Shown here: in pieces, positions 24,569 to 34,727 of the stretch
Layout of the letters: every line of letters begins with the position of its first letter
Numbering within the stretch: position 1 is the stretch's first letter
DNA from: Primulina eburnea
Taxonomy: Eukaryota > Streptophyta > Magnoliopsida > Lamiales > Gesneriaceae
Length of the DNA stretch: 64,000 nt
Assembly (NCBI RefSeq): GCF_022965805.1
Contig: NW_027331416.1
Location: 168,713-232,712, forward strand
Reading direction: 5' to 3'
Notes under the pieces: model-generated
The model's input: the letters and a program-made list of their open reading frames with translations, nothing else
What the model was told of the DNA's origin: nothing
Database searches by the model: none
Position numbers and translations under genes: made by a program

Positions 24569-24577
24569 CTATTTATA
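24569..24577 (-). promoter_or_regulatory. TATA box of element 2 promoter LTR
   Basis: TATAAATAG on the minus strand in the 5' LTR. Transcription would start about 25-35 bases downstream, near 24540. That start is inferred from spacing. Confidence 0.68.
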
Positions 24578-24583
24578 GGCAAT

Positions 24584-24840
24584 GATCGGAAGATCCGATC
24601 CACTTCGGACGCTCCGATCTGACACCCTTCGGACGCTCCGAACTTACTTCGTACGTTCCGAATCCTGCATGTCTTCCACGTCTCTAGCCAACTGTCTCGG
24701 ATGATCCGAACTACGATCGGTCGATCCGAACTATTGCATGCCATCCATGTGTCCAGCCACCTGGCTCGGACGCTCCGAACTCCGAACGGACGGTGCGAAC
24801 TCTGATCGTACGTTCCGATCTCGGTTCGGTCCTTCCGGTC
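24584..24840 (-). repeat. TCGGA-N3-TCCGA dyad array in 5' LTR of element 2
   Basis: Same ten motifs as in the 3' LTR, with no difference I could see within the array. It lies about 7 to 265 bases upstream of the TATA box, where plant LTR enhancers usually lie. Confidence 0.82.
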
Positions 24841-25062
24841 TCACCGAAATATAAATACTCCAATATTCTCGATGCGGTCAATCTAATTCTCAATAGATAT
24901 CAACACTATCATATTCTCAATCATAATCCAATACAGTACTTCTGTCCTCAACAAGTCATAATCATACTGAAAATCATATATGATATCATTTCTTATTTCT
25001 TATGGTTATGTACAATCTTCACAACATATTCGTATATGTCAATCATTGTTCCGGGCATTACA

Positions 25063-25669
25063 AATAGGTCAATCCAAGTCTTTTCTATGCACGCAAAATG
25101 CCAAAGTAGTTATTGACCTTAGTTGCCATCCGTTTTATGGTAGCATAGTAAACAACAATTTGTATCCAATTTTAGCAGCGCAAAAGTTTCCAAAAGTTAA
25201 CACGTCAATTTTAACAGTAGTGACAGTGAAACAAATACTCTTACGGCATAGTCCTAGGATGCATGCAACCTAACGACTTCTCTAAAGAACAAATCCGCAA
25301 TGTTTGAAGCATCATTGGTTTTATGACAAGCTATAAAATGTGCCATCTTAGAGAATCTATCCACAACAACAAAAAAAGAATCCCTACCCTTCTTAGTCCT
25401 AGGCAACCCCAAAATAAAGTCCATAGAAATGTCAATCCAAGTTCTTTTTAAGAATAGCACGCAAAAGTGTTCCAAAGTTCTATTGACAACTTCAGTTTGT
25501 CCATCCGTTTGAGGATGACAAGTAGTAGAAAACAATAATTTTGTGTCAATTTTAGCCCATAAATTCTTCCAAAAGTAACTCAAGAATTTAACATCGTGAC
25601 CAGAAACAATAGTCCTAGACATGCCATGCAACCTAACGACTTCTCTAAAGAACAAATCCGCAATGTTTG
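25063..25669 (-). repeat. Integrase-core satellite array, segment 4
   Basis: About 1.7 monomers between element 2 and the copia element. The first 200 bases (25063-25262) are unusually degraded, with many small indels against any other monomer. From 25263 on the match is near perfect. Confidence 0.9.
25665..25669. other. Target-site duplication GTTTG (left copy) of copia element
   Basis: GTTTG here and at 34334-34338. Joining the flanks restores the satellite string AATGTTTGAAGCATC, so the copia element inserted into a monomer. Confidence 0.93.
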
Positions 25670-27134
25670 TGAAAGCGGACCGGTTACGGTGGCCGGAAAC
25701 GCAACGGAAGCACAAAAATCGAATTTTATGAAGAAAATTTCGGCCACCCCATTTCTTTGTGCAACAAATACAAAAACACACATAATGACATTCATAGGGT
25801 GTGAGAAAATCGTTACCTATCAATCTCAAGAGATTGATGATGGCACCAACCAAGTTGTAAACAACTTGGCTCTTGAATGGCATGAAGAAATCTACAAGCT
25901 CCTCCTTTTCTTTGAGTTCTTTCCTTCAAATCAAGCCCACCACTAACTAGGTAAATCCCTTCTTGTTTTGCACTAGAAAAACAAGAAGATTTATCAAAGA
26001 GAAGTATTTTATTCTTCAACAATTTGAAGAACAAAATGGAGAAAAATCTTGGGAGAGAATTGCAAGAGAGGTTTCGGCCATATTGCTTGGAATGGAGGAG
26101 GGAAGAGTTCTCTTGGGGTTGCAAAAAGTTGATACAAAAAGTTGCATGCCAACCATTATTTTTTATCAACACCTTGATAATAAGAACGTCAGAACTCAAG
26201 TCTGATAGTACCCAACCAATCACGTTAAACGCCTAGCAGCATCGCTTACGTGATTCCCTAGGTATCACATGATAGTGCCTGCAAGAACCATTCAATTATG
26301 GTTAGCGTACAGTACGGTCCCTTCAACTCATATATCCCGATCGATTCGACAACCATTGGTTTATCGAGAGTTGTCAATGAATCGATACTATGTGTCATGT
26401 CGTAGTTGCATCGATGGTGTAATCTATGAAACACCTTTCATAATTACAACCATACTCTGGCCAGAGATTTCAACCTACATACACATGATTACACATAGGA
26501 TATCCATACCCGAAGGTAAGCGGTAAATCCCCGACTACAATGCATCGACTCCTATGTGTTTCGACAGAACACCCAACCTTGCCACCTGATGACCCCATGA
26601 GAGTCGGTAAACAAGTCAAAGTGTAATTCTAGCACATAGAGTCTCAATGTTGTCCCGGGTCATAAGGACTAATTCTGTACAACCATAAACCAGGACTTTT
26701 CCACTCGATAAGTGAGAACCACTTGGAAAGTCCTTTTATGGAGGGTTGTTCAGTGCACTCTACAAGGAGCACCTATCTGCATGTTCGGACATCACAATGT
26801 CCCCTACCAATGAAACATGGTACTCACATCGCAGATACTAGTCTCTAACTCGAGCGGCCTATATCCTTCTTAGTGGCGGCTGAATCGACTAGGAACCGTT
26901 TAGAATATACAGTATTACAAATATGAGTTTCATGATACTCATCATATGAGCATCTCATATTCTTTCTACTATTTGTATATTCAAGGGCTTTATCTATGCA
27001 GCTAGCATGGGTATACAGATAAAGATTTGCCAAAATAATAATTTCAAATATTATTAAAATAAAGACTGCTTATTCATAGAGTTTCATTGTGAACACTCGG
27101 CCAACACTTGGCTCGACGGGCACCTACTCTAACA
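25670..27134 (-). repeat. 3' LTR of copia element (1465 bp, internally deleted)
   Basis: It begins TGAAAGCGGACC and ends CTCTAACA. It lacks about 671 bases present in the 5' LTR; the break is near 26163 (ATTTTTTATCAAC), against 32685-33360 in the other. The lost part includes the probable TATA box. The 26190-27134 half is almost identical to the 5' LTR, while the first 490 bases are clearly diverged from it. Confidence 0.9.
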
Positions 27135-27143
27135 ATCTCCCAC
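27135..27143 (-). other. Polypurine tract of copia element
   Basis: The minus strand reads GTGGGAGAT right before the 3' LTR start TGTTAGAGTAGG, the usual plant copia plus-strand primer. Confidence 0.75.
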
Positions 27144-27334
27144 TTGCACTAGAGCCAACTACCCATATGCTTAAAACCCATTGATTCGCGATGCTTGTCG
27201 AATAATGGTCCAGGTAAAGGCTTAGCTAGTGGATCAACAACATAATCTGCGGAGCCGACTTTGTCAATAGACACTACTCTTCATTCCACAATCTCTCCGA
27301 GGATGTGGTACTTTCTCAATACTAGTTTGGATTT

Positions 27335-29510
27335 CTAATGAGACCTTGGCTCCTTTGCTTGAGCTATAGCTCCCGTGTTGTCACACAACACCGGGATAGG
27401 AGCAATTCCATTAGGAATGACGTCCAACTCTTGGACGAAATTCCTTATCCAAACAGCCTCTCTTGCTGCATCTGATGCAGCAATGTATTCGGCCTCTGTG
27501 CTGGAATCCGTAATATTGTCTTGCTTGGAACTCTTCCAAGAGACAGCAGCACCGTTGAGCATGAATACGAAACTAGAGGTTGACTTCGAGTTATCGATAT
27601 CGCTTTGGAAGCTAGAGTCGGTATAGCCTTCCAATTTCAGTTCTCTACCCCATAGACCAAGAACAACTTATTGGTCCTTCTCACAACTTGAGGATGTCTT
27701 TCACAGCTTTCTAGTTGTGGAAGACCGGGGTTCGATTGATATCTTTTCACTACACATAGTGAAAACGCCACGTCAGGACGTGTAGATATCATCCCATACA
27801 TGATGTTACCAATTGCCGAAGCATACGGAATGCGTGTCATCGTCACTATCTCTGCATCAGTCTCAGGAGACAGACTTGGATAGGGACACGCCATGACACA
27901 TTGGTAGATGTCCTCTCAAGGACGCATCCATCGAGAACCGCTTCACGATGGTATCATGTATGTGGACTGGGTGAGACCAAGCCATCTTTTCGATCTATCT
28001 CTATAGATATGTATCCCAATACAAAAGATGCTTCACCCAAGTCCTGCATCGAGAACTTACTCGCTAACCATATCTCAGCTGATTGCAACATTCCTACATC
28101 ATTCCCAATGAGTAGAATGTCATCAACATATAACACCAGGAATGTCACAACACTCCCACTGACCTTCTTATACACATAGGGTCCCTCATGATTCTTAGTA
28201 AATCAAACTCTTTGATTGTACTATCGAATCTAAGGTTCCAACTCCTTGATGCCTGCTTTAGATCATAAATAGATCTCTGAAGTTTACATACCATATGCTC
28301 ACTTCCGATAGATGTAAACCCTTCAGGTTGAGACATGTAAATCACTTTCTTAAAATCCCCATTAAGAAAGACTGTCTTAACATCCATCTGCCATATCTCA
28401 TAGTCATACCATGCAGCTATGGCTAGCAAAATCCTTATGGACTTGAACATTACGACTGGGAAAAGGTTTCCTCAAAGTCAACTCCTTGTCTTTGAGTACA
28501 TCCTTTTGCCACCAATCGCGCCTTGAAAGTCAATACCTTCCCATCCGCCCCAAGTCCCTATGGGAACAGTTCCCACAGGTGGATCCACAAGATCCTACAC
28601 TTGGTTCGAATGCATGGAATTCATCTCAGATTCCATTTCTTCAAGTCACTTGGATGAATTGGCATCAGATAACGCTTCCTTGAAGGTCCATGGATCACAT
28701 CCATGGTTAGGCTCATCATGGCCTTCTTCAAGAAGCTGACCATACCTCATAGGTGGTCTCGAGACTTTCTCGTATCTGCTAGGAGCTTGTATCTCCTCTC
28801 TTGGCTCATCGGGTGTGGGTTCTATAATTGTGGGTTTCTCTCGAACCTCTTCGAGTTCTATCATCTCCCTTTTTCTATCCAATAGAAAATCCTTTTCCAA
28901 AAAGGTTGCATTCCTAGAAACAAACACTTTTGTTTCTTGGGGATGATAGAAATGATATCCAACTTAATTCCTTGGATATCCCACAAAGTAACATAAAATG
29001 GATCAACAATCCAATTTATCTCCCACTACCTCCTTCACATAAGCAGGGCTCCCCATATTCTAAGATAAGAATATTTGGGAGGCTTACCCATCCATATCTC
29101 ATATGGTATCTGCCTTTGAATGGACATTTAGTAGAATATCTTTTACTTTTAAGTTATAGAGATCGTTTTCAAGTTCTCAAGTACCAATTAAACATTCATT
29201 CTTGTAAATGTTGCAAACACCTTTGCTAAATAAACAAGAATATCCATTTTTATCACAATAGAAATGGAAACAATGTTTTACATCAAACAGGTACAAACAA
29301 AACATCTCTTAAAATTAACTTAAAGTCATTGTTCAACAATAAGTAAACATCCTTAATAGCCTTGGCAGCAACTCTTGCTCCATTGCCCATCCTCAAGAAG
29401 GTCACACCTTCCTTAGGCTTCCTACTTCTTCCCATCACCTGTAACCCATTACAGAGATGTGAGTCACAACCGGTATCTAATACCCAAGAAGTAGAGTTAA
29501 TTAAAATGTT
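27335..29510 (-). pseudogene. Copia pol remnant: protease scrap, integrase C-end, RT, RNase H
   Basis: Fragments in order on the minus strand. Near 29510-29440 is the protease motif (STSWVLDTGCDSHLCNG). Near 29130-29020 a scrap of the integrase end reads PYEIWMGKPPKYSYLR-like, so the integrase catalytic core is deleted. At 28927-28646 is the linker before RT. RT at 28450-28145 has WQMDVKTVFLNGDF, and 28175-27954 has YVDDILLIGND. At 27894-27637 is YASAIGNIMYGMISTRPDVAFSL. RNase H at 27634-27335 has [15 protein letters not shown]. Pieces lie in different frames, so at least three frameshifts and several stops. It cannot give a working product. Confidence 0.88.
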
Positions 29511-29519
29511 TACTTAAAT

Positions 29520-30380
29520 TTAGAACATACCGTTTCCAGAACACTTCTGGGCAAGATATTCTTTGCAATTACGCCTCCAATGTCCAGGCTTCTTGCAGTG
29601 ATGACATACATCATTAGTCTTGTCAGCCTTAACTGGTCTGGCTGCCTCAACAGGGTTCGGAGATTGCCTCAACAAGGGCACGTTCTTCTCGGGACGTTGG
29701 AAAGAACTCTTCTTTCCCTTCCCATGTGGATCAATCTTCGTACCAGATGAAGAACCCACATAAAGAACCAACTTCTCTTTCTTGATGGTGGATTCAAACG
29801 TAACAAGCATGTTCACCAACTCCTCAAGGGTCGGTTCCATCTTGTTCATGTTGAAGTTCACCACAAAAGGATCAAATGAGCTAGGCAGCGATAACAGCAA
29901 CATGTCGGTGGTCAACTCCGAAGGCAGGATCAGATCCATGCCAACGAGCTTGTCCACGAGCCCGATCACCTTTAGGCCATGCTCATGGACCGAGGTCCCC
30001 TCTCGCATGCGCAAAGTGATCAGCTCCTTGACGGTAGCATGCCTAAGAGGACGCGTTTGCTCTCCAAAGAGCTCTTTGAGATGCAAATGAATGTCAGCAG
30101 CACTCTTTGCACCCTCAAAACGCCTCTGTAGCTCATCGTTCATAGAAGTCAGCATATAACACCTGGCTATCAAGTCATGGTCACACCATTCCTTGTAAGC
30201 CTGCAATTCCTCAGGATTGCAGTCAGTCGGAGCCTCAACAGGGGGCGACTGAGTTAGTGTATATGTTACCCTTTCCGAATTTAAGACTATTTTCAAATTT
30301 CTTAGCCAAGTGAGGTAATTAGGTCCAGTTAATATGTGTTTGTCGAGTATTATAGATATCGAATTGCGCATCGAAGACAT
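29520..30380 (-). CDS. Copia gag protein, intact, 286 aa
   Basis: Copia-type gag (UBN2/Retrotran_gag family): N-terminal block with LTGPNYLTWLRNLKIVL at about 17-33, mid region with ARCYMLTSMND and LFGEQTR, LLSLPSSFDPFV near 165, a basic linker and a CCHC zinc knuckle at 259-272 (CHHCKKPGHWRRNC). It ends ten bases before protease sequence, so in an active relative gag and pol would be one frame; here the stop after GNGMF separates them. By family role it forms the particle and binds the RNA. It could in principle be supplied to other copies. The frame is open although pol is badly broken. Confidence 0.88.
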   Translation of the reverse strand: MSSMRNSISIILDKHILTGPNYLTWLRNLKIVLNSERVTYTLTQSPPVEAPTDCNPEELQAYKEWCDHDLIARCYMLTSMNDELQRRFEGAKSAADIHLHLKELFGEQTRPLRHATVKELITLRMREGTSVHEHGLKVIGLVDKLVGMDLILPSELTTDMLLLSLPSSFDPFVVNFNMNKMEPTLEELVNMLVTFESTIKKEKLVLYVGSSSGTKIDPHGKGKKSSFQRPEKNVPLLRQSPNPVEAARPVKADKTNDVCHHCKKPGHWRRNCKEYLAQKCSGNGMF

Positions 30381-30576
30381 TGTCGATTTGTACTGAAAAG
30401 TAAAAACAGATAAATGTTGATGACTATTTTAAATATTTGGTAAGATATAAAGTATGGACTTTAACTTTATAAATATTTACTCCCACTGTTTTGACATCTT
30501 TCACTACCCTCTAGTGAAAACGGGAAACTCCTTTCCTCAGTAGGTACGTAAGGTCCAATTAGCGAATTATGATCCC

Positions 30577-30865
30577 GAATAATATCAGCCAATCACAATT
30601 CCTAAAAGGTAGTTTCCAATTGCATCACAATGCAACCCTCTAACGTAAACTTTTGTCTCACGTTTGATTAGGACCCAATAATATGACGTCGTTCATCTTC
30701 ACGTGTCAAGCCTTACCCATCGATGTTGAACCTTAATGGACGGTCGCCATGAGTTCCCTCAATAATATGAGCCGAAATCATGGGAGTTCCACGTAGTTCA
30801 CATCACCATGTCAATGGATGTCACAGCTTTCCGGCATCCAGGGCTCCCCCAATAATATGAGCCGA
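30577..30865 (-). repeat. Spaced AATAATATGAGCC repeats in copia leader
   Basis: Four related blocks at about 30577, 30669, 30762 and 30852, spaced 90-93 bp, each with CC(A/G)AATAATAT(G/C)A on the plus strand. The two rightmost share AATAATATGAGCCGA. The regular spacing suggests decayed tandem duplication of a roughly 90-bp unit. Confidence 0.65.
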
Positions 30866-31983
30866 GCCCCGAGTACGGGTAGCGTTCATCATGCACCCAT
30901 TGTCGATGGAAGACAAGGAAATTATAAACAAATTTATAATTCCCCTTTTCGGGCTTGATATTAATTTTGAATCTTATTCAAAATGAGGGTTTTTAATTTT
31001 GAAAGGTCTCATCATTAATTTTATTTTAAAAGCTCGCCATGTTTGATCGTATGTTTGCCGGATTCATGCAACTTTGTTATTATCATAATAATAACGCACA
31101 TACTCATTATTTATAACATATCATGCATATATTATAAACAGTAAACAATACAAGGATGATCAATCGCCCCAAGTACTAATGGCCCGTGTGAGCCAAACAC
31201 GGGCCTAGGTCCAATCCTAGGGTAAATGCACGGGATGCAATGCAACTATACTATTACATTAGCATCCAATATTACATGTCTTCGATCTTCATAATCACCA
31301 AGGCCACCATCTTCCAATCTTGATCTTCCCCTATTCTAATATTTACAAATAAATATCCATGGCACATAGGGATACATCTCATGGGGTGGGAACGGGCCAT
31401 AAACCAAGCCCACTTGATAAATTGATAATTATTACAATCATTCAACACAAATATCCTAGCATACACCTAGCAAATTGGGCTTGGGCTTTTGATCATCCTT
31501 CATGCATAATATCACATATCATACACCATCAATTAATTATCACTATAATTAATTGATCCAATATTATATATCTTGATCCAATCACTAACCGCCACGATTA
31601 TAAACTAAATTAACAAAGTATACAAACACCTTTGTCTACTTTCAAATTAATTTATTTATAACTCGAATTTCTTGTAAATCACCATTTACTATAAATAATT
31701 AAAGTCCAACTTCAATTATTTATTTTATGAGAAAATATTTGCAACTTTTGTAATTTAAACTTAAGGGCCCAAAAACTTATTTTTCACCAAAAACATTTTA
31801 GGCCCATTTAAAATTCACAAACATGTTAGCCATCCAATGGCCCAACAACTCAAGGCCCATGACACTTTGATATTCCAAAACACTTTTGGAAACCCTAGCC
31901 GTCATCGCCGTCGCCGGAGCTCCGTCGCCGGATTCCGGCCAACTTAAAAAAAAATTTTTTTTTATTAAAAGGATGGGGCGTTT

Positions 31984-32064
31984 CGGGCAGCCCCTAGGGC
32001 TGCCCTTGCTGCCCGTTTCGGGCAGCCCTTCGGGCAGCTTGGGCTGCCCGAAATGGGCAGCAAC
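31984..32064 (-). repeat. GC-rich inverted-repeat cluster near copia PBS
   Basis: Overlapping copies of GGGCAGCC and its complement GGCTGCCC, including a near-perfect dyad at 31985-32005 (GGGCAGCCCCTAGGGCTGCCC less one end base) and CGGGCAGCTTGGGCTGCCCG at 32031-32050. In RNA these would fold into stable hairpins. The cluster lies 120-200 bases downstream of the PBS in the element's sense. Confidence 0.8.
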
Positions 32065-32183
32065 AAGCTGCCGAAAAAATCCCCAAATGTGGCCTTGAAT
32101 TTGTTGCAAAAATACACTCATGCGGTGAGAAATCGATCTCAACATAATATATATTGTATTTGCTACACAAAAATGTAACCATA

Positions 32184-32195
32184 GCTCGGATACCA
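32184..32195 (-). other. Primer-binding site of copia element
   Basis: The minus strand reads TGGTATCCGAGC, one base off the tRNA-iMet site TGGTATCAGAGC. It is two bases from the 5' LTR edge at 32198. The mismatch may be a mutation or a family trait. Confidence 0.82.
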
Positions 32196-32197
32196 CT

Positions 32198-34333
32198 TGA
32201 AAGCGGACCGGTTACGGTGGTCGGAAACGCAACGGAAGCACAAAAATCGAATTTTATGAAGAAAATTTCGGCCACCCCATTTCTTTGTGCAACAAATACA
32301 AAAACACCAAAAACATACATAGGATGTTTAGAAGTTTACCTATCAACTTTAAAAGTTGATGTTGGCTCCAACTTTGTTGTCAAACAACAAAGCTCTTCAA
32401 GGCATGAAGATCTACAAGCTCCTCCTCCAAATCCTTGAAAATTTCCTTCAAATTAGGCCCACCACCAACTAGGTAGATCCCCTCACAATTTGCACTAGAA
32501 AAATGTGAGGATTTTTTCAAAGAGAAGTGTTGTGTCTTAACAAATTCAAGAACACAAAATGGAGAAAACTTGAGAGAAAAATTGATGAGTTTCGGCCATG
32601 TATGTGTAGAATGAGGGAGGAGAATCTAGTCTTGGGGTTGCAAAAAGTTGATACAAAAAGTTGCATGCCACCTTTATTTTAATCAAAAGTATTCCCAACT
32701 CTTCACCTCCCATGCATGCATATATATAGTTTTAATCAAATTAAAACTTTGGACTAAATTTAATTATCTCAAACATATTGAGACTAATTTAAACATTACT
32801 TGAATTTACCCAAGTCCCACTAGTTAAATAATTATTTTAATTGAGCTCTACAAGACTCAATATTATTTAATTAATCCAACACTTGAATTAATTTAATTAT
32901 TTGGGCTCTACTAGGCCCACTAGTGTTTAATTAATTCAACACTTGAATTAATTTAATTTAGTCCATAATAATGTTTATGAAAATCACAATTTTCAAAAAC
33001 ATTAGTCACTTGGCCAAATTTTAATTCTAGGAACACTTCCATAAATTAAAATTTATATTTCTCTCATAGAAGTCATACTTCTATTTTTCTTTACACTTAT
33101 AAACACATTTATAAGCCGTTCAACACATTGAACTATTTTCTCCTTTATAGAAGTCATACTTCTAATTTTCCTTACGCTTATAAACTCCTTTATAAGCCGT
33201 TCAACACATTGAACTATTTTTACTTCTCATCGGGATTTACAAAGCTAGTACTTGTGTGGCCCTCAATGGTTCATTGATACAACTAGCCGTGGGTTCACAT
33301 CTCCATGTGATTCGGACTAAACATGTCCTTATTCGAGCATACCCCAATTGCTCCATTCTTACTTATCAACTCCTTGATAGTAAGAACGTCAGAACTCAAG
33401 TCTGATAGTACCCAACCAATCACGTTAAACGCCTAGCAGCATCGCTTACGTGATTCCCTAGGTATCACATGATAGTGCCTGCAAGAACCATTCAATTATG
33501 GTTAGCGTACAGTACGGTCCCTTCAACTCATATATCCCGATCGATTCGACAACCATTGGTTTATCGAGAGTTGTCAATGAATCGATACTATGTGTCATGT
33601 CGTAGTTGCATCGATGGTGTAATCTATGAAACACCTTTCATAATTACAACCATACTCTGGCCAGAGATTTCGATCTACATACACATGATAACACATAGGA
33701 TATCCATACCCGAAGGTAAGCGGTGAATCCCCGACTACAATGCATCGACTCCTATGTGTTTCGACAGAACACCCAACCTTGCCACCTGATGACCCCATGA
33801 GAGTCGGTAAACAAGTCAAAGTGTAATTCTAGCACATAGAGTCTCAATGTTGTCCCGGGTCATAAGGACTAATTCTGTACAACCATAAACCAGGACTTTT
33901 CCACTCGATAAGTGAGAACCACTTGGAAAGTCCTTTTATGGAGGGTTGTTCAGTGCACTCTACAAGGAGCACCTATCTGCATGTTCGGACATCACAATGT
34001 CCCCTACCAATGAAACATGGTACTCACATCGCAGATACTAGTCTCTAACTCGAGCGGCCTATATCCTTCTTAGTGGCGGCTGAATCGACTAGGAACCGTT
34101 TAGAATATACAGTATTACAAATATGAGTTTCATGATACTCATCATATGAGCATCTCATATTCTTTCTACTATTTGTATATTCAAGGGCTTTATCTATGCA
34201 GCTAGCATGGGTATACAGATAAAGATTTGCCAAATAATAATTTCAAATATTATTAAAATAAAGACTGCTTATTCATAGAGTTTCATTGTGAACACTCGGC
34301 CAACACTTGGCTCGACGGGCACCTACTCTAACA
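32198..34333 (-). repeat. 5' LTR of copia element (2136 bp)
   Basis: It begins TGAAAGCGGACCGG and ends CTCTAACA, followed by TSD GTTTG at 34334. Its first 480 bases (32198-32680) match the solo LTR at 8546 better than its own partner LTR; the rest matches the partner closely. No genes inside. Confidence 0.92.
32720..32728 (-). promoter_or_regulatory. Possible TATA box in copia 5' LTR
   Basis: The minus strand reads TATATATA in an otherwise mixed region about 530 bases from the PBS-side LTR end. The matching part is deleted in the 3' LTR. Assignment is by sequence and position only. Confidence 0.4.
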
Positions 34334-34727
34334 GTTTGAAGCATCATCGGTTTTATGACAAGCTAGAAAATGTGCCATCTTAGATAATCTATCCACAACA
34401 ACAAAATTAGAATCCCTCCCCTTCTTAGTCATAGGCAACCCCAAAATAAAGTCCATAGAAATGTCAATCCAAGTTCGTTTTAAGAATAGCACGCAAAAGT
34501 GTTTCCCAAGTTCTATTGGCAACTTCAGTTTGTCCATCCGTTTGAGGATGACAAGTAGTAGAAAACAACAATTTTGTGCCAAGTTTAGCCCATAAAGTCC
34601 TCCAAAAGTAACTCAAGAATTTAACACATCGCGACCAGAAACAATAGTCCTAGGCATGCCCTGCAACCTAACGACTTTTCTAAAGAAAAAATCTGCAATG
34701 TTGAAGCATCATCGGTTTTATGACAAT

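Larger units (their letters stand above)
17091..25062 (-). mobile_element. Complete young Ty3/gypsy chromovirus-like retrotransposon (element 2, 7972 bp)
   Basis: Structure on the minus strand: 5' LTR 25062-23520, PBS 23514-23503, leader, gag-pol 23268-18733, PPT 18647-18635, 3' LTR 18634-17091. All parts needed for retrotransposition are seen. The two LTRs (1543 and 1544 bp) differ, by eye, by three 1-bp indels and one substitution, so the insertion is recent. It sits in a satellite monomer after AGTCCATAGA; the right flank begins AATAGGTC, an imperfect match to the expected duplication ATAGA. The C-terminus of pol resembles the Tekay/Del branch of chromoviruses; that lineage call is from memory of the family. 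Confidence 0.96.
23520..25062 (-). repeat. 5' LTR of element 2 (1543 bp)
   Basis: Nearly identical to 17091-18634 and next to the PBS, so it is the promoter LTR. It ends CCGGGCATTACA where the other has CTGGGCATTACA. It carries the dyad array at 24584-24840 and a TATA box at 24569-24577. Confidence 0.95.
30381..32183 (-). other. Long 5' leader of copia element (1.8 kb, non-coding)
   Basis: Between PBS and gag. No ORF with recognisable domains in any frame. It holds four spaced copies of an AATAATATGAGCC-like motif (30577-30865), AT-rich sequence at 31030-31780, a run of A then T near 31947-31975, and a GC-rich inverted-repeat cluster near the PBS (31984-32064). This is long for a copia leader and may carry packaging signals; that is inference. 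Confidence 0.7.
25670..34333 (-). mobile_element. Degenerate Ty1/copia LTR retrotransposon (8664 bp) with TSD GTTTG
   Basis: On the minus strand: 5' LTR 34333-32198, PBS 32195-32184, a 1.8-kb leader, gag 30380-29520, pol remnants 29510-27335, PPT 27143-27135, 3' LTR 27134-25670. The order RT then RNase H at the 3' end of pol, with integrase before RT, is the copia order. Pol has several frameshifts and most of the integrase is deleted, so the copy cannot move by itself. Gag is intact. The LTR pair differs by a 671-bp deletion and a diverged inner part. Confidence 0.93.

Noticed and set aside
24793..25116. Plus-strand 107-codon ORF near the LTR end
   Set aside because: It lies wholly across LTR and satellite sequence, shows no domain, and the matching part of the other LTR does not keep it open.
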